Shown here: piece after piece, positions 17,525 to 27,688 of the stretch
Layout of the letters: every line of letters begins with the position of its first letter
Position numbering within the stretch: position 1 is the stretch's first letter
Assembly (NCBI RefSeq): GCF_000828085.3
Contig: NZ_JXCA02000027.1
Span: 126-64,125 of the forward strand
Direction of reading: 5' to 3'
From: Scytonema tolypothrichoides VB-61278
GTDB lineage: Bacteria; Cyanobacteriota; Cyanobacteriia; Cyanobacteriales; Nostocaceae
Length of the DNA: 64,000 nucleotides
Notes under the pieces: model-generated
Told to the model about the DNA's origin: nothing
Database searches by the model: none
Seen by the model: the letters and a program-made list of their open reading frames with translations, nothing else
Position numbers and translations under genes: made by a program

Positions 17525-18246
17525 GCTTTGTCTCGATTATTTGTATTTCTTTTTACTTTTGGTTTACTGACGCCGAAATTTGCGTCTTTAAGTTAAAGTT
17601 TCCTGACTTGGATCAAAGGTGCCTGTATGGCTTAATTATATCCAAGTGCTCCAGGTGCACTTATAACAGCTATCTAGTTTACTTTTGTTGTCAAAATCCT
17701 TGACGTTTTAGCGCAAACTAGTTTGTTGTTCTCAACTCCAAATTGTTTTTTACCAAAGGGCTAACACCGTGATATCCTGGTTCTCAACTAGGAGTTTGCA
17801 CGCCAAAGTTGTGACGTTGGGGCGATCGCTGCTCTGTGCAACTGAGCGCAGCTAGAACCTAACTCCTGTGTTGTGAGAATAGGTTAGCTAATTGCCCTGC
17901 TGGTCTGCCGTCCATTGAATCATAGTACACTAATCATCAAGATAGAGGGCGATTACAGGCATAACACCTGTCTTGGGCTATGCAAAAGTTTAGCTCATCC
18001 ACACGTTGGAAGATGATCTACTGTATAATAAAAGTCTTAATTTGATGGAGAGTTTAATAATAAAATATTGTAAATTGTCATACTAATCAGGATGAGTAGC
18101 GAAATAAATGTATTAGATTAAGAATTACAATGAATTTCTCAAAAAATCAAACTATTAAAAGGTTTATTTAATGTCTGCTACTGCCATTTAAGCTTTGAAA
18201 TTTTACAAGAAATTGCACAAAACATCTCGTAAAGGAGGAAGTCAAT
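17525..18246. other. 722-bp intergenic region between tig and asd
   Basis: The spacer holds the divergent promoters of tig and asd. It contains GGCGATCGC near 17821 and several short A/T tracts toward asd. I see no tRNA, riboswitch consensus or credible coding frame. A long untranslated leader for asd or a small RNA is possible but unproven. Confidence 0.4.
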
Positions 18247-19287
18247 TTGTCTAAATCCTACAGGATAGCTATTTTGGGAGCAACTGGTGCAGTAGGTCAA
18301 GAGTTGCTGGAATTATTGGAAAGCCGTAATTTCCCTGTTTCTGATTTAAGGTTATTGGCTTCCGTTAGCAGTGCAGGGCGAACACTGCTTTTTGAAGGGG
18401 AAAATTTGCCAGTAGAACCAGTAAGTGAAAAAGCCTTTGAGGATGTGGATCTGGTGTTGGCGAGTGCAGGTGGTTCCATCTCAAAAACTTGGGCACCAAA
18501 AGCTGTAGCGGCGGGTGCTGTGGTAGTTGATAACTCCAGTGCGTTTCGCATGAATCCAGAAGTTCCTTTGGTGGTTCCAGAAGTCAATCCAGAAGCAGCA
18601 GCGAACCACAAAGGTATCATTGCCAATCCCAACTGCACGACGATTTTGATGACAGTCGCAGTTTGGCCTTTACATAAAGTATCACCAGTGCAGCGCCTGG
18701 TGGCTGCAACTTACCAATCAGCCAGTGGTGCTGGTGCAAAGGCAATGGAAGAAGTGAAAACTCAAGCAAGTGCTATTTTAGAAGGCAAGCAACCTGTTGC
18801 TGAAGTTTTTCCCTATCCACTAGCATTTAATGTCTTCCCGCACAACTCCCCTTTGAACGACTTTGGGTATTGTGAGGAAGAAATAAAAATGGTTAACGAA
18901 ACTCGCAAAATCTTTGGAACTCAGGATATCAGAATCACTGCAACTTGTGTACGGGTTCCCGTACTGCGTAGTCATTCGGAAGCGATTAACCTAGAATTTG
19001 AGGAACCATTTAGCCAAGATTTGGCCAGAGAAATTCTCAGTCAGGCACCGGGTGTGAAATTGGTAGAAGATTGGAAGACAAACCATTTCCCAATGCCAAT
19101 TGAAGCCACAGGTCAAGATGAAGTTTTGGTAGGGAGAATTCGTCAGGATATTTCTCACCCGTGTGGCTTGGAACTGTGGCTGTGTGGTGATCAAGTCCGC
19201 AAAGGCGCAGCCTTGAATGCAATACAAATTGCTGAGTTATTAGTAGAAAAAAATCTGCTCAAACCAGCAGTAGCGGTTAGTCATTAG
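18247..19287 (+). CDS. asd: Aspartate-semialdehyde dehydrogenase
   Basis: Asd reduces aspartyl phosphate to aspartate semialdehyde, the branch point to lysine, methionine and threonine and to diaminopimelate. The 346-aa protein has the NADP-binding GATGAVGQEL at its N-terminus, the catalytic Cys130 in NPNCTT and the acid/base His in the RSHSEAINLEF region. It starts with TTG at 18247, supported by a strong AAGGAGG site 7 bp upstream and by alignment of the nucleotide-binding motif. dapA follows 236 bp later. Confidence 0.96.
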   Translation: MSKSYRIAILGATGAVGQELLELLESRNFPVSDLRLLASVSSAGRTLLFEGENLPVEPVSEKAFEDVDLVLASAGGSISKTWAPKAVAAGAVVVDNSSAFRMNPEVPLVVPEVNPEAAANHKGIIANPNCTTILMTVAVWPLHKVSPVQRLVAATYQSASGAGAKAMEEVKTQASAILEGKQPVAEVFPYPLAFNVFPHNSPLNDFGYCEEEIKMVNETRKIFGTQDIRITATCVRVPVLRSHSEAINLEFEEPFSQDLAREILSQAPGVKLVEDWKTNHFPMPIEATGQDEVLVGRIRQDISHPCGLELWLCGDQVRKGAALNAIQIAELLVEKNLLKPAVAVSH

Positions 19288-19523
19288 TTCGCCAGCACTT
19301 GATGAGGGTTTCCCTCCGTAGGTGACTGGCGAACCCGAAGGGTCCATTAGTCATGAGTGATGTGGTTATGAGTGCCAGACACAAGACTAATGAGATGGCG
19401 ATAATGTGTAAATTACGCTTGAAAGTAATAGTGAAATAGGTTATCACAATATAAAACCACCAATATCCACAAAAAGCGAAGAACAAAGAACAACAAAGAA
19501 GAATATTTAGGAGTGAAAAGAGG

Positions 19524-20408
19524 GTGGTAGATTTTGGCAGAGTTCTAACCGCTATGATTACGCCGTTTAAGGAAGACGGCAGTGTGAATTATGATGTTAC
19601 TGCAGCACTAGCAGGACATCTAGCTGACAACGGTACGGATACAATTGTGGTATGTGGAACCACGGGGGAATCTCCTACCCTGAGTTGGGATGAAGAATAC
19701 CAGTTGTTTTCTGTAGTGTTACAGGCTGTGGCGGGAAAAGCTTTTGTGATAGCAGGGTGTGGTTCTAATTCAACCAAAGAAGCAATTGCCGCTACCCAAA
19801 AGGCGGTTAAAATAGGAGTACATGGTGTACTGCAGGTTGTTCCTTACTACAATAAACCCCCCCAAGCAGGGCTTTATCAACATTTTGCGGCGATCGCTCA
19901 AGCGACTCCTGACTTACCGTTGCTGTTGTACAATGTCCCTGGTCGTACTGGTCAAAATCTTCAACCGGAAACTGTTGCCCGGTTAGCTGAGATTGACAAT
20001 ATTATTGGAATTAAGGAATCGACAGGCAATATAGATCAAGCAAGTGAAATTCGTCGTTTGACGCCAAAAGAATTCCAGATTTACTCTGGTGATGATTACA
20101 TGACTTTGCCTCTGTTGGCAATAGGGGCACAAGGTGTTGTCAGTGTCGCTTCTCATCTGGTAGGAAACGAACTACAAAAGATGATTCAAGCCTTTGATTC
20201 GGGTAAAATTCAAGTAGCCAGGGAAATACATCTCCAACTCTTTCCTCTGTTTAAAGCTTTATTTGCAACGACAAACCCCATCCTAGTTAAGAAAGCATTA
20301 AATCTTTTAGGTTGGGAGGTTGGTTCAACTCGTCCGCCATTGTGCGAAGCTGACTCAGAAATCAGTCAAAAGTTAAAACTCGTTCTCAAAGAACTTGCTT
20401 TCATTTAG
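19524..20408 (+). CDS. dapA: 4-Hydroxy-tetrahydrodipicolinate synthase
   Basis: DapA condenses aspartate semialdehyde with pyruvate, the first committed step to diaminopimelate and lysine, and so uses the product of the adjacent asd gene. The 294-aa TIM barrel shows [10 protein letters not shown], Tyr136 in LYNVPGRTG and the Schiff-base Lys164 in GIKEST. The start is the GTG at 19524; TTTAGGAG lies about 12 bp upstream. The asd-dapA-rnj order is common in cyanobacteria. Confidence 0.96.
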   Translation: MVDFGRVLTAMITPFKEDGSVNYDVTAALAGHLADNGTDTIVVCGTTGESPTLSWDEEYQLFSVVLQAVAGKAFVIAGCGSNSTKEAIAATQKAVKIGVHGVLQVVPYYNKPPQAGLYQHFAAIAQATPDLPLLLYNVPGRTGQNLQPETVARLAEIDNIIGIKESTGNIDQASEIRRLTPKEFQIYSGDDYMTLPLLAIGAQGVVSVASHLVGNELQKMIQAFDSGKIQVAREIHLQLFPLFKALFATTNPILVKKALNLLGWEVGSTRPPLCEADSEISQKLKLVLKELAFI

Positions 20409-20716
20409 CAAGAATATAATGAAAGCTGACGGGCTAATTTGCTGAAGATTTTTATAAAAAAGTGTTTTATTTTACCAAAATCTGCGAAAAACCCCTGTGC
20501 TAAGACTGGATAAATATATTATGAATTTTGAGCTTTTAAAGCCGAATTAATTAAGCAACAATTGAACATCTGATAAAAAGTCAGCTGTTTTCAGACTGAT
20601 TTCATAACCTGTTTGTCTTGTCAGTTTTACAACAATCTTAGATTTCACATTTGATTGACAAAGAACAATCTTTAAATTTCACATTTTTATCAACAAAGAA
20701 CACGAGTAAGGAGAAT

Positions 20717-22489
20717 ATGGCTAAAAACGAAACTTTAGCCGCCCTAAAAATTATTCCGTTGGGCGGTTTGCATGAAATTGGTAAAAATACCTGTGTTTTT
20801 GAGTATGACGACGAAATTATCCTGTTAGACGCGGGATTGGCTTTTCCCACAGACGGGATGCATGGAGTCAATATAGTACTCCCAGACATGACTTATATAC
20901 GGGAAAATCGCCATAAAATTAAAGGTATGATTGTCACCCACGGTCATGAAGACCATATCGGTGGGATCGCCTTTCACCTCAAGCAGTTTGAAATTCCTGT
21001 GATCTATGGTCCTAGATTAGCATTGGCAATGCTAGAAGGGAAATTGGAAGAGGCTGGAGTGCGCGATCGCACTGAATTAAGAAGTGTTATCCCCCGCGAT
21101 GTGGTGCGAATTGGCAAACATTTCTTTGTGGAATATATTCGCAATACCCACTCTATCGCTGATAGCTTTACCGTAGCAATTCATACACCAGTTGGCTTAG
21201 TTATTCATACAGGAGATTTTAAATTTGACCATACGCCTGTAGATGGTGAGCATTTTGACTTGCAAAGACTAGCCGAACATGGAGAGAAAGGCGTACTGTG
21301 CTTGATGAGTGACTCAACAAACTCAGAAGTACCGGGATTCACACCTTCAGAACGTTCTGTCTATCCCAATCTAGACAGAGTCTTCAGTCAAGCCACTGGG
21401 CGATTATTTGTAACAACTTTTGCCTCCAGCGTGCATCGCATTAACATGGTTTTGCAACTGGCGCAAAAGTATAAGCGTGTCGTGGGCGTGGTAGGTCGTT
21501 CCATGCTGAATTTGATTGCCCATGCCCGTAATCTAGGATATATCAAGTGTGATGATAATCTCCTTCTACCGTTGCAATCAGTCCGTAATGTACCAGATGA
21601 AAACGTATTGATTTTGACTACTGGTTCTCAAGGTGAGCCAATGTCAGCGATGACCAGGATTGCCAATCAAGAACATCCTCATATTAGAATTCGTCAAGGA
21701 GATACGGTCGTCTTTTCAGCGAACCCCATTCCTGGAAATACAATTGCTGTAGTCACCGTCATCGATAAGTTGATGATGCAGGGAGCAAATGTCATCTATG
21801 GTCGGGATAAAGGAATTCACGTCTCTGGTCATGGATGTCAGGAAGACCAAAAGCTGATGATTGCTTTGACTAAACCCAAGTTTTTCCTCCCAGTTCACGG
21901 AGAACATCGAATGCTGATCAAGCATTCCCAAACAGCTCAAAGTATGGGCATTCCTGCTGAAAACATGGTCATTATTCAGAATGGGAATATCGTCGAACTT
22001 ACTGAAGAATCAATTCGTGTTGCTGGTAAAGTACCATCAGGTCTGGAACTGGTAGATACTTCTGGTAGTGGCATGGTTAGTGCTAAAGTTCTGCAAGAAC
22101 GGCAACGTATGGCTGAAGAGGGTATTGTCACAATTGCGATGGCGCTAGATTGGAATGGCAAGTTGATAGCGAAGCCAGAAATTCACCTGCGAGGTGTTGT
22201 CACGAGCATTGAGCGCCCCTTGTTGCAAAAGTGGGTACAACAGCGGATTGAAGAAATCCTCAGCGTTCGCTGGTCAGAATTTGCCCCCTCTTTTGATAGT
22301 GAAAATCAAGAGGTAGACTGGGGTGGGTTGCAAGCGTATTTAGAGCGGGAATTAGCACGCTCTTTGCGTAAGGAACTGCATTGTCAACCATCCGTAACTT
22401 TATTGATGCAAATTCCTGATGAACCACCAGTAAAAGTTTCCGATGGTAGAAGGCGTCGCACTCGTACTGCAGCTCAAGTCGCATCGTAG
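20717..22489 (+). CDS. rnj: Ribonuclease J
   Basis: RNase J is a metallo-beta-lactamase/beta-CASP exo- and endoribonuclease for mRNA decay and RNA maturation. The 590-aa protein has the zinc motif HGHEDH at residues 75-80, further metal ligands in HTGDFKFD, beta-CASP segments including TTGSQGEPMSAM and VHGEH, and the usual C-terminal domain. The ATG at 20717 follows AAGGAG and begins MAKNETL; an in-frame upstream extension is not supported. It is downstream of dapA, 308 bp away, with its own leader. Confidence 0.95.
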   Translation: MAKNETLAALKIIPLGGLHEIGKNTCVFEYDDEIILLDAGLAFPTDGMHGVNIVLPDMTYIRENRHKIKGMIVTHGHEDHIGGIAFHLKQFEIPVIYGPRLALAMLEGKLEEAGVRDRTELRSVIPRDVVRIGKHFFVEYIRNTHSIADSFTVAIHTPVGLVIHTGDFKFDHTPVDGEHFDLQRLAEHGEKGVLCLMSDSTNSEVPGFTPSERSVYPNLDRVFSQATGRLFVTTFASSVHRINMVLQLAQKYKRVVGVVGRSMLNLIAHARNLGYIKCDDNLLLPLQSVRNVPDENVLILTTGSQGEPMSAMTRIANQEHPHIRIRQGDTVVFSANPIPGNTIAVVTVIDKLMMQGANVIYGRDKGIHVSGHGCQEDQKLMIALTKPKFFLPVHGEHRMLIKHSQTAQSMGIPAENMVIIQNGNIVELTEESIRVAGKVPSGLELVDTSGSGMVSAKVLQERQRMAEEGIVTIAMALDWNGKLIAKPEIHLRGVVTSIERPLLQKWVQQRIEEILSVRWSEFAPSFDSENQEVDWGGLQAYLERELARSLRKELHCQPSVTLLMQIPDEPPVKVSDGRRRRTRTAAQVAS

Positions 22490-22655
22490 GCAGATAGATG
22501 ATAAACCCACTCCAGGGTGCAAACAGGCTCAGCAAAACTTTGCACCTTGGCGTGAGATTTTAAGCAATTTTCTCCCGCTTGTACAAGAGTAGAGTATTCA
22601 CAAGGCTAGGTGCTGCCAATTCACGGTAGTACATAGCCAAGTCTTTTACTAGTGA

Positions 22656-23081
22656 TTAACTAATACCAAGAGCGGGTGTGTGAAGCTCGAACTTCTTCGC
22701 ATCAGTTGCCCACACGTAGTAGTCACTGTCTCCGTCGCGTTTATAAAGGATTCGATGCCCTTCATCAACGTCTCCTGGTTCTACAGAAAGGAGAACACTC
22801 ACCTGAGATTGCGCTGATCCGGTTTCATCTTTCTCAACTGAGATCGTAGCGTGGTAAAATTCGCGACTGCCAATTGGGATAATACCGTTAAACGTCAGCT
22901 TTTCAGTGTGAAAGTCCACATCCTCTATATCATGTTGCCAAATAAAATTTGCTGTACCGTTCTTGGTAGTGACGATAAAAGTCCCCACACTGGGAGCGAG
23001 AAATCCCACATCCTCGAAATCGGCAGGAATAGTAGGTTTGGTACCGGACAGATCGGCACTGAAAGTTTTGGGAAACGTCAT
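22656..23081 (-). CDS. Hypothetical protein, 141 aa
   Basis: The family is not recognised. The sequence is rich in alternating hydrophobic and polar residues suggesting an all-beta soluble fold (GTFIVTTKNGTANFIW, then YHATISVEKD, then YYVWATDAKKFEL). It has no signal peptide, membrane segment or cysteine. The ATG at 23081 is preceded by AAAGGAAT at suitable spacing. It stands alone between rnj and a long spacer. Confidence 0.65.
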   Translation of the reverse strand: MTFPKTFSADLSGTKPTIPADFEDVGFLAPSVGTFIVTTKNGTANFIWQHDIEDVDFHTEKLTFNGIIPIGSREFYHATISVEKDETGSAQSQVSVLLSVEPGDVDEGHRILYKRDGDSDYYVWATDAKKFELHTPALGIS

Positions 23082-23849
23082 ATGTAAATTCCTTTGTGTA
23101 CTTGAGTCGAGTTGAACACAAGGCGTTTTGATGCCTTGTAACTTTTAATAGATTTCAATGAAATCAACTTATGCAGTTGTTAACAGGTTATTTAAAAAGT
23201 AAAAATAAAATAACTGTAGGCGAGGCAAAAAGCGGTGTGGATGCTCCTCGATAAATGCAGAATCTACTAAGGTAATTGTGGCACGGTTCATGCGTAGACC
23301 TGGGAGATAGCCCAGTGCCAACCCCAGGTAAGTCAGAATCACAAATTTATGATGCTATTATCAGCTCTGTAACTATCAGCAAAATTACTCATATTCCAAT
23401 GTAAGATTACCACTTTGAAACTGGGAGTGAAAATGTGGGTAAAATCGCCGAAAAATAGGTTTTAAAAAATCGAAATTCTTGATTTTCAATTAATTTTCTT
23501 CCTTGTATTCTTTCTCTCTCTTACTTACCCTCTCTTATCTATAAGTATTTTTTTGGGGAAGGTTGTAATATTTAAAAGTTGCTCTCAGCGTCAAATTTAC
23601 GCAGTTTTGCTCTTAGCTAATGACTACCTGAATGCAAAATTGCAGTATTTATACTTACGCAATGGAGACTGACGTCAAATACGTTTCATTTTGTGATAAA
23701 ATTTTAGTAAACGTTACACCTTTTTCTACCCAAAGGTAGATGTCTTTACTGAAATTTTAATTACATCAAGTTAAAGACAAGATATCTCTACTGCACCTCT
23801 GATCAAAAGAAAATTGCGCTTAACTTGACGTAATATAGAACAGGCTCTG
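23082..23849. other. 768-bp intergenic region
   Basis: This AT-rich spacer is longer than average. A GC-richer block at 23221-23335 contains a possible stem (CCTGGGAGATAG with CCAACCCCAGG) and may be structured. I see no tRNA, no known riboswitch consensus and no credible coding frame. The 3' part presumably holds the promoter of the small gene at 23850. Confidence 0.4.
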
Positions 23850-24011
23850 ATGCCAGTAGCTACTCAATCATCAGATCAGACAAATCATCAGATTGTATCT
23901 CAGTCAGGACAAGGTTCTTCCGGAACAAGTCGTGGCAAAGTTGTAAATGTTCATCGGGTAGTTCAAGAGCCTCAATCGAATAGAGGAGTGAACCATGAAG
24001 GTATACCATAA
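23850..24011 (+). CDS. Possible 53-aa protein overlapping the Mo-nitrogenase C-terminus family gene
   Basis: An ATG at 23850 opens a 53-codon frame (MPVATQSSDQTNHQ ... VNHEGIP) rich in Ser, Gln and Gly, followed by TAA. It overlaps the next gene's ATG by 17 bp in another frame, an arrangement compatible with translational coupling. There is no recognised domain. It could be a real leader or regulatory peptide, or the N-terminal part of the next protein displaced by a frameshift. Confidence 0.4.
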   Translation: MPVATQSSDQTNHQIVSQSGQGSSGTSRGKVVNVHRVVQEPQSNRGVNHEGIP

Positions 24012-24369
24012 TACCACAAGAAAAATATTTTTGGCAAGCTGGGTGTTGCTAAATCAAACACAACAAGACGCTCCAGCAGCCCAGATGCATCGTCCTTCCG
24101 CCAAGCCTCAGTTTGGTATTTTCCAATCCATACGGCGATGGTTAGACAATGTTCCAGTTCGCGATCGGCAACTAGCTCATCGCTTGTGTAAGTTCATTCC
24201 TTCCCAGTGTCCTTTTGAGCGCGATGTGAAATTATTGGGGAAAACCCTGTTTCATATTCCGCCAATGTGCAAGCTCAACCCTGTCTATGAAGAGTTGGTT
24301 GGCTTACGTTTTCGAGCGCTATGCTATCTAGCGGATGAATGCGGCGAAGATGTCACACAGTACTGCTAA
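23995..24369 (+). CDS. Mo-dependent nitrogenase C-terminus family protein
   Basis: The C-terminal 85 residues match the Mo-nitro_C family seen in diazotrophic cyanobacteria. They include IRRWLDNVPVRDRQLAHRLC, then IPSQCPFERDVKLLG, HIPPMCKLNPVYEELVGL and RFRALCYLADECGEDV, with conserved Cys residues. Despite the family name it is a free-standing small protein of unknown biochemical role. The N-terminal 35 residues are not conserved by eye and the start is uncertain. It lies 16 bp inside the end of the preceding small frame. Confidence 0.8.
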   Translation: MKVYHNTTRKIFLASWVLLNQTQQDAPAAQMHRPSAKPQFGIFQSIRRWLDNVPVRDRQLAHRLCKFIPSQCPFERDVKLLGKTLFHIPPMCKLNPVYEELVGLRFRALCYLADECGEDVTQYC

Positions 24370-24523
24370 TAAATCAGTAGCGTTGCTGTTAAGGATTGTT
24401 TCATATTTCACACGTGTAGAGACGTTGCCCAACGGGAGAGCGATCGCCGGCACGAGGAAAACCCTCACTCGAACGCGCGCTGTCTCACATGCAACGTCTC
24501 TACTCATGACCAAAAACTAGTAA

Positions 24524-26254
24524 CTATTGACCATTTTTTTGCCATTGTGCAATTGCATTCTGCGCTTGTTTGTATGCAGCTGTTTCCTCTGGAACTAAAG
24601 CAGCGGTTTCAATCGCAGCTTTGAATTCTTTTCGGTTTGCTCGTTGTTTGGCAAGACGCAAAATATTTTCACTCCATGAGTTGATAGATTTTTGAGCAAC
24701 ATCAAAACCTGGTTCACCTTGTGGAACTTTTCTAGCAACTTCTATAGCGCGATTGTACGTAGAAGCCTGTCCATCGCGAATTAAGCCAACAGCAGCATCA
24801 ATAAGGGTTGTATTGGTCACATACTGCTTTGCTTCTAAGCGCCACTGCTTAATAGATGTTTGTGCTTTTGAGTATACAGCTTGGTCTTTGGGGACTAACT
24901 GTGCAGCGGAAATAGCATTTGCATACTGTTTTTGCTTAGCACGAGTTTGTGCTAAATCTAAAATCATGCGGCTCCAAATCTTGATGTTTTCTTGAGCTTG
25001 TTCATACTTAGGATCATCCGGCGGAATTTTAGCCGCCGTATTAATCGCTTGTCTCAAATCACTCGCTTGAGTTTGACTCAGGGACATTTTCTCCAATTCC
25101 AACTGTGCTTGGCTGGACAGTTTAGATTCGTCAGGAGTTGGAGTGACTTGTGGACTAGAAGTGACTTGGGGGATTAATTGGGTTTCTGGTTGGGTAAGTA
25201 TGGTTGGTGACGGTGAGGCTTCGGGTTGTGGTGAGAGATGAACAATCTTTCTGTTGTGAGTAGCACTTCTGAAAGATGGTGGTAGTATCTGCGCTAACTT
25301 GAATCCTACGCGATCGCGCAACAAAACAACCATAATTAAGCATAGAGCAAGCATCGTAGCGATGCTCCACAGTAGAAGCCGCGGCAAAAAATGGTTGTTT
25401 GACGATTTTTTTTGAGGATGAGGAGATGACACAGATGAGGAAGATGAGGGAGTATTTTTTCCTGCAACTTCTGCGACTTCCCTTGCGACTTCCTTGACTT
25501 TCGTTTCACGTTTATCCTCCAATTGTGGAGAAATCACTTGCGCCTGTCGTAGTGGTACTAAAACAATGACAGGGTTTTGTGTGGGACGCCAGTAATGTTG
25601 ACACAGTTCTGGCGTGCGAACACTCAGGTATTTTTCTAAATGCGTCAAATGATTGCCATTACCGTAACGTAAAGCTTCTAACAGCGCTGCTGTAAAGAAT
25701 CCATGCCCGAGTTCGCGACTTTCGTGGGAAAATTGCTCTGGCTGACAAGAAAGAATAGTGGAAATTTGTAGTTCTTTTGCTAGTTGTATTGTTTCTTTTC
25801 CAACGTAAGCATCTGTGTAAGTTCCAAAAGCACGGTTGATATCAAGCAATAACAATGCATTGAGGTTTGCAACGTGCAGACTCTGCATGAGCGATCGCAC
25901 TTCTATACCCGTCTGTTCAACCCGATTAGGATCGCCGGACACGGGCATTAAATAATCTTGTCCTTTATAGTTGACGCCATAACCGCTGAAGAAAAACCAT
26001 AATCGGTCTTGCGGCTGCCAGGAAGTAGCAGCAAAATCTTCAAGCAGTAGTAAAATATTTTCTTTAGTGGGATAGGTAGATCTATCTTCAGACGGTGGGG
26101 AAGTCTCTGTTATCACCAGACACTGTTGCGGTAAAAAACCACCATTCGTCACCAAAAAATCTTTGACTGCTTCAGCATCAGCTTGAGCGCAGTCTAAAGG
26201 CTGAAAGAACTGATATTGATTGATACCAATTGCGATTGCCCAGTTATTTGCCAT
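24524..26254 (-). CDS. Caspase-fold protein with replaced catalytic dyad, membrane-anchored
   Basis: The N-terminal ~235 residues have a caspase/p20 fold (peptidase C14): NWAIAIGINQYQFF at the start, then DRLWFFFSGYGV and LNALLLLDINRAFG. The catalytic His and Cys positions hold Tyr92 (SGYGV instead of SGHG) and Asn140 (DIN instead of DCC), so it should lack caspase-type proteolysis. One membrane helix follows (LLLWSIATMLALCLIMVVLL, about residues 290-310). A Pro/Ser/Thr linker and two or three tandem helical repeats of about 65 residues (AQ..I..W...I/A pattern) complete the 576 aa. YS/YN variants of this kind are known among cyanobacterial orthocaspases. Confidence 0.85.
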   Translation of the reverse strand: MANNWAIAIGINQYQFFQPLDCAQADAEAVKDFLVTNGGFLPQQCLVITETSPPSEDRSTYPTKENILLLLEDFAATSWQPQDRLWFFFSGYGVNYKGQDYLMPVSGDPNRVEQTGIEVRSLMQSLHVANLNALLLLDINRAFGTYTDAYVGKETIQLAKELQISTILSCQPEQFSHESRELGHGFFTAALLEALRYGNGNHLTHLEKYLSVRTPELCQHYWRPTQNPVIVLVPLRQAQVISPQLEDKRETKVKEVAREVAEVAGKNTPSSSSSVSSPHPQKKSSNNHFLPRLLLWSIATMLALCLIMVVLLRDRVGFKLAQILPPSFRSATHNRKIVHLSPQPEASPSPTILTQPETQLIPQVTSSPQVTPTPDESKLSSQAQLELEKMSLSQTQASDLRQAINTAAKIPPDDPKYEQAQENIKIWSRMILDLAQTRAKQKQYANAISAAQLVPKDQAVYSKAQTSIKQWRLEAKQYVTNTTLIDAAVGLIRDGQASTYNRAIEVARKVPQGEPGFDVAQKSINSWSENILRLAKQRANRKEFKAAIETAALVPEETAAYKQAQNAIAQWQKNGQ

Positions 26255-26557
26255 CGCGATTTTTCTTACTCGTTGTTTAATTGCCTAGGAGAGTGATTGA
26301 CTTTGTAAGGAACAAGGCTAACCTATGTCTACTAACCTTGTCTAATAGTTTAGGTGATTCTGATTCGACCGTTATAGGATCTGCCGTCTCCTCAGAGTCT
26401 AAGACAAGCGTGAAAGTTGAGGAGTTGCAGTTTTTTGGTTGCTTCAAGGAGAAAGACCGACGCAAACCATAAGATAGCGATTTCTACTTAACACTCACTA
26501 CATTTGTTTCTATGCCTTAGAATAAAAAGGTTGTCTACATTTAGAGTACCCGTTACT

Positions 26558-26743
26558 ATGGCTGTTCCTAAGAAGAAAACATCGAAGTCCAAACGAGATA
26601 AACGTCGAGCTACATGGAGGCACAAAGCCACAGTTGAAGCTCAGAAAGCTCTTTCTCTGGGCAAGTCTATTTTGACTGGACGTTCTACTTTTGTCTATCC
26701 AAATGCTGAACAAGAGGAAGAAGAGGAAGAAGAGGAATCATAA
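26558..26743 (+). CDS. rpmF: 50S ribosomal protein L32
   Basis: This is a small basic protein of the large ribosomal subunit, 61 aa, with the family start [20 protein letters not shown] and [16 protein letters not shown]. The Cys residues of zinc-type L32 are absent, as usual in cyanobacteria. The C-terminus is an acidic run of Glu. The ATG at 26558 is chosen by homology over an in-frame upstream codon. Confidence 0.95.
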   Translation: MAVPKKKTSKSKRDKRRATWRHKATVEAQKALSLGKSILTGRSTFVYPNAEQEEEEEEEES

Positions 26744-26906
26744 GACGACTATTCGGTAATTGGTAACTGGTTGCTTGTCGGATGTTAGTTGTTAGTTATT
26801 ATCTCACTAACCACTAACTGGTTACCATTACCCATTACCTATGACTGATTACTTCATCTTCATATAAAAATTAGAGTATTGTCAGAAAAGTTATTTTTCT
26901 GCAACT

Positions 26907-27500
26907 ATGGTGGGAAAGTTTTTTCGGAAGCCTACGAACCAAGAAGGGGAACGCGTCCCTCCCGGTCAGCACTTGACCAAGGGATTTCCTGTATTAACCT
27001 ACGGTGCGACTCCTGAAATTAGCACAGACGAATGGGAGTTTCGGGTATGGGGTTTGGCAAAACCTGCAACCTTTACCTGGTCAGATTTTCTGGCGCTTCC
27101 ACAGCATGAATTCACAGCGGATTTCCATTGTGTGACGCGGTGGTCAAAACTTGATGTCAAGTGGACTGGTATCAAGGTTACAGATTTTATAAAACTCATT
27201 GAGGTAGACGCCAAAGCAGACCATGTTATGGAACACTGCTACGGTGGCTACACGACAAATATCTCAATGAAAGACTTTGTGCGAGAAGAAAACTTCTTTG
27301 CTTTTCAAGTCTTTGGAGAACCCTTACCAGCAGAACATGGGGGTCCACTACGACTCGTCGTTCCTCACCTCTACGCTTGGAAAAGTGCCAAGTGGATTAA
27401 TGGTTTAGAATTCTTGGAACGGGAAGAGTTGGGTTTTTGGGAACGCAATGGCTATCACCGTCGTGGTGAACCTTGGGCTGAAGAACGTTACAGCTATTAA
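26907..27500 (+). CDS. Molybdopterin-dependent sulfite oxidase-fold protein (YuiH-like)
   Basis: The 197-aa protein is a single oxidoreductase molybdopterin-binding domain of the sulfite oxidase superfamily. It shows GLAKPATFTWSDFLALP, the molybdenum-ligating Cys75 in ADFHCVTRWS, then VDAKADHVMEHCYGGYTT and GEPLPAEHGGPLRLVVPHLY. There is no Tat signal, so it is probably cytoplasmic, unlike the periplasmic repair enzyme MsrP. The electron partner and substrate are unknown. It is intact and follows rpmF by 160 bp containing heptamer-like repeats. Confidence 0.88.
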   Translation: MVGKFFRKPTNQEGERVPPGQHLTKGFPVLTYGATPEISTDEWEFRVWGLAKPATFTWSDFLALPQHEFTADFHCVTRWSKLDVKWTGIKVTDFIKLIEVDAKADHVMEHCYGGYTTNISMKDFVREENFFAFQVFGEPLPAEHGGPLRLVVPHLYAWKSAKWINGLEFLEREELGFWERNGYHRRGEPWAEERYSY

Positions 27501-27564
27501 TAAGGTTAGCGGGGGCTACCGTGTACACACCGGATCGCTCAAAACCTCACCCTTGCTTTTTGTA

Positions 27565-27648
27565 CCTCACCCTAACCCTCTCCTTGCTATAGAGGCTTTG
27601 CGGCTTCCCGCAGGGTAGGAGAGGGATGTCCGTGAGGACAGGGTGAGG
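27565..27648. repeat. Dispersed palindromic repeat, family A
   Basis: CCTCACCCTAACCCTCTCC at the left pairs with GGAGAGGGATGTCC and AGGGTGAGG at the right, with a GCGGCTTCCCGC inner hairpin. Relatives lie at 30067, 53573 and 55306. It sits downstream of the YuiH-like gene and could act as a terminator. Confidence 0.8.
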
Positions 27649-27688
27649 TTTTTCTAGAATTTTGGGTAATGGGCAAATATTACCCAGC

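Noticed and set aside
18247-22489. asd-dapA-rnj as a novel operon
   Set aside because: This gene order is common in cyanobacteria and the products are standard.
23221-23335. Possible riboswitch in the long spacer
   Set aside because: A short stem can be drawn, but no known aptamer consensus fits and the downstream gene is over 500 bp away.
26277-26472. 62-63-codon frames on both strands before rpmF
   Set aside because: Non-coding spacer between the caspase-fold and rpmF genes; the frames mirror each other and neither has family support.
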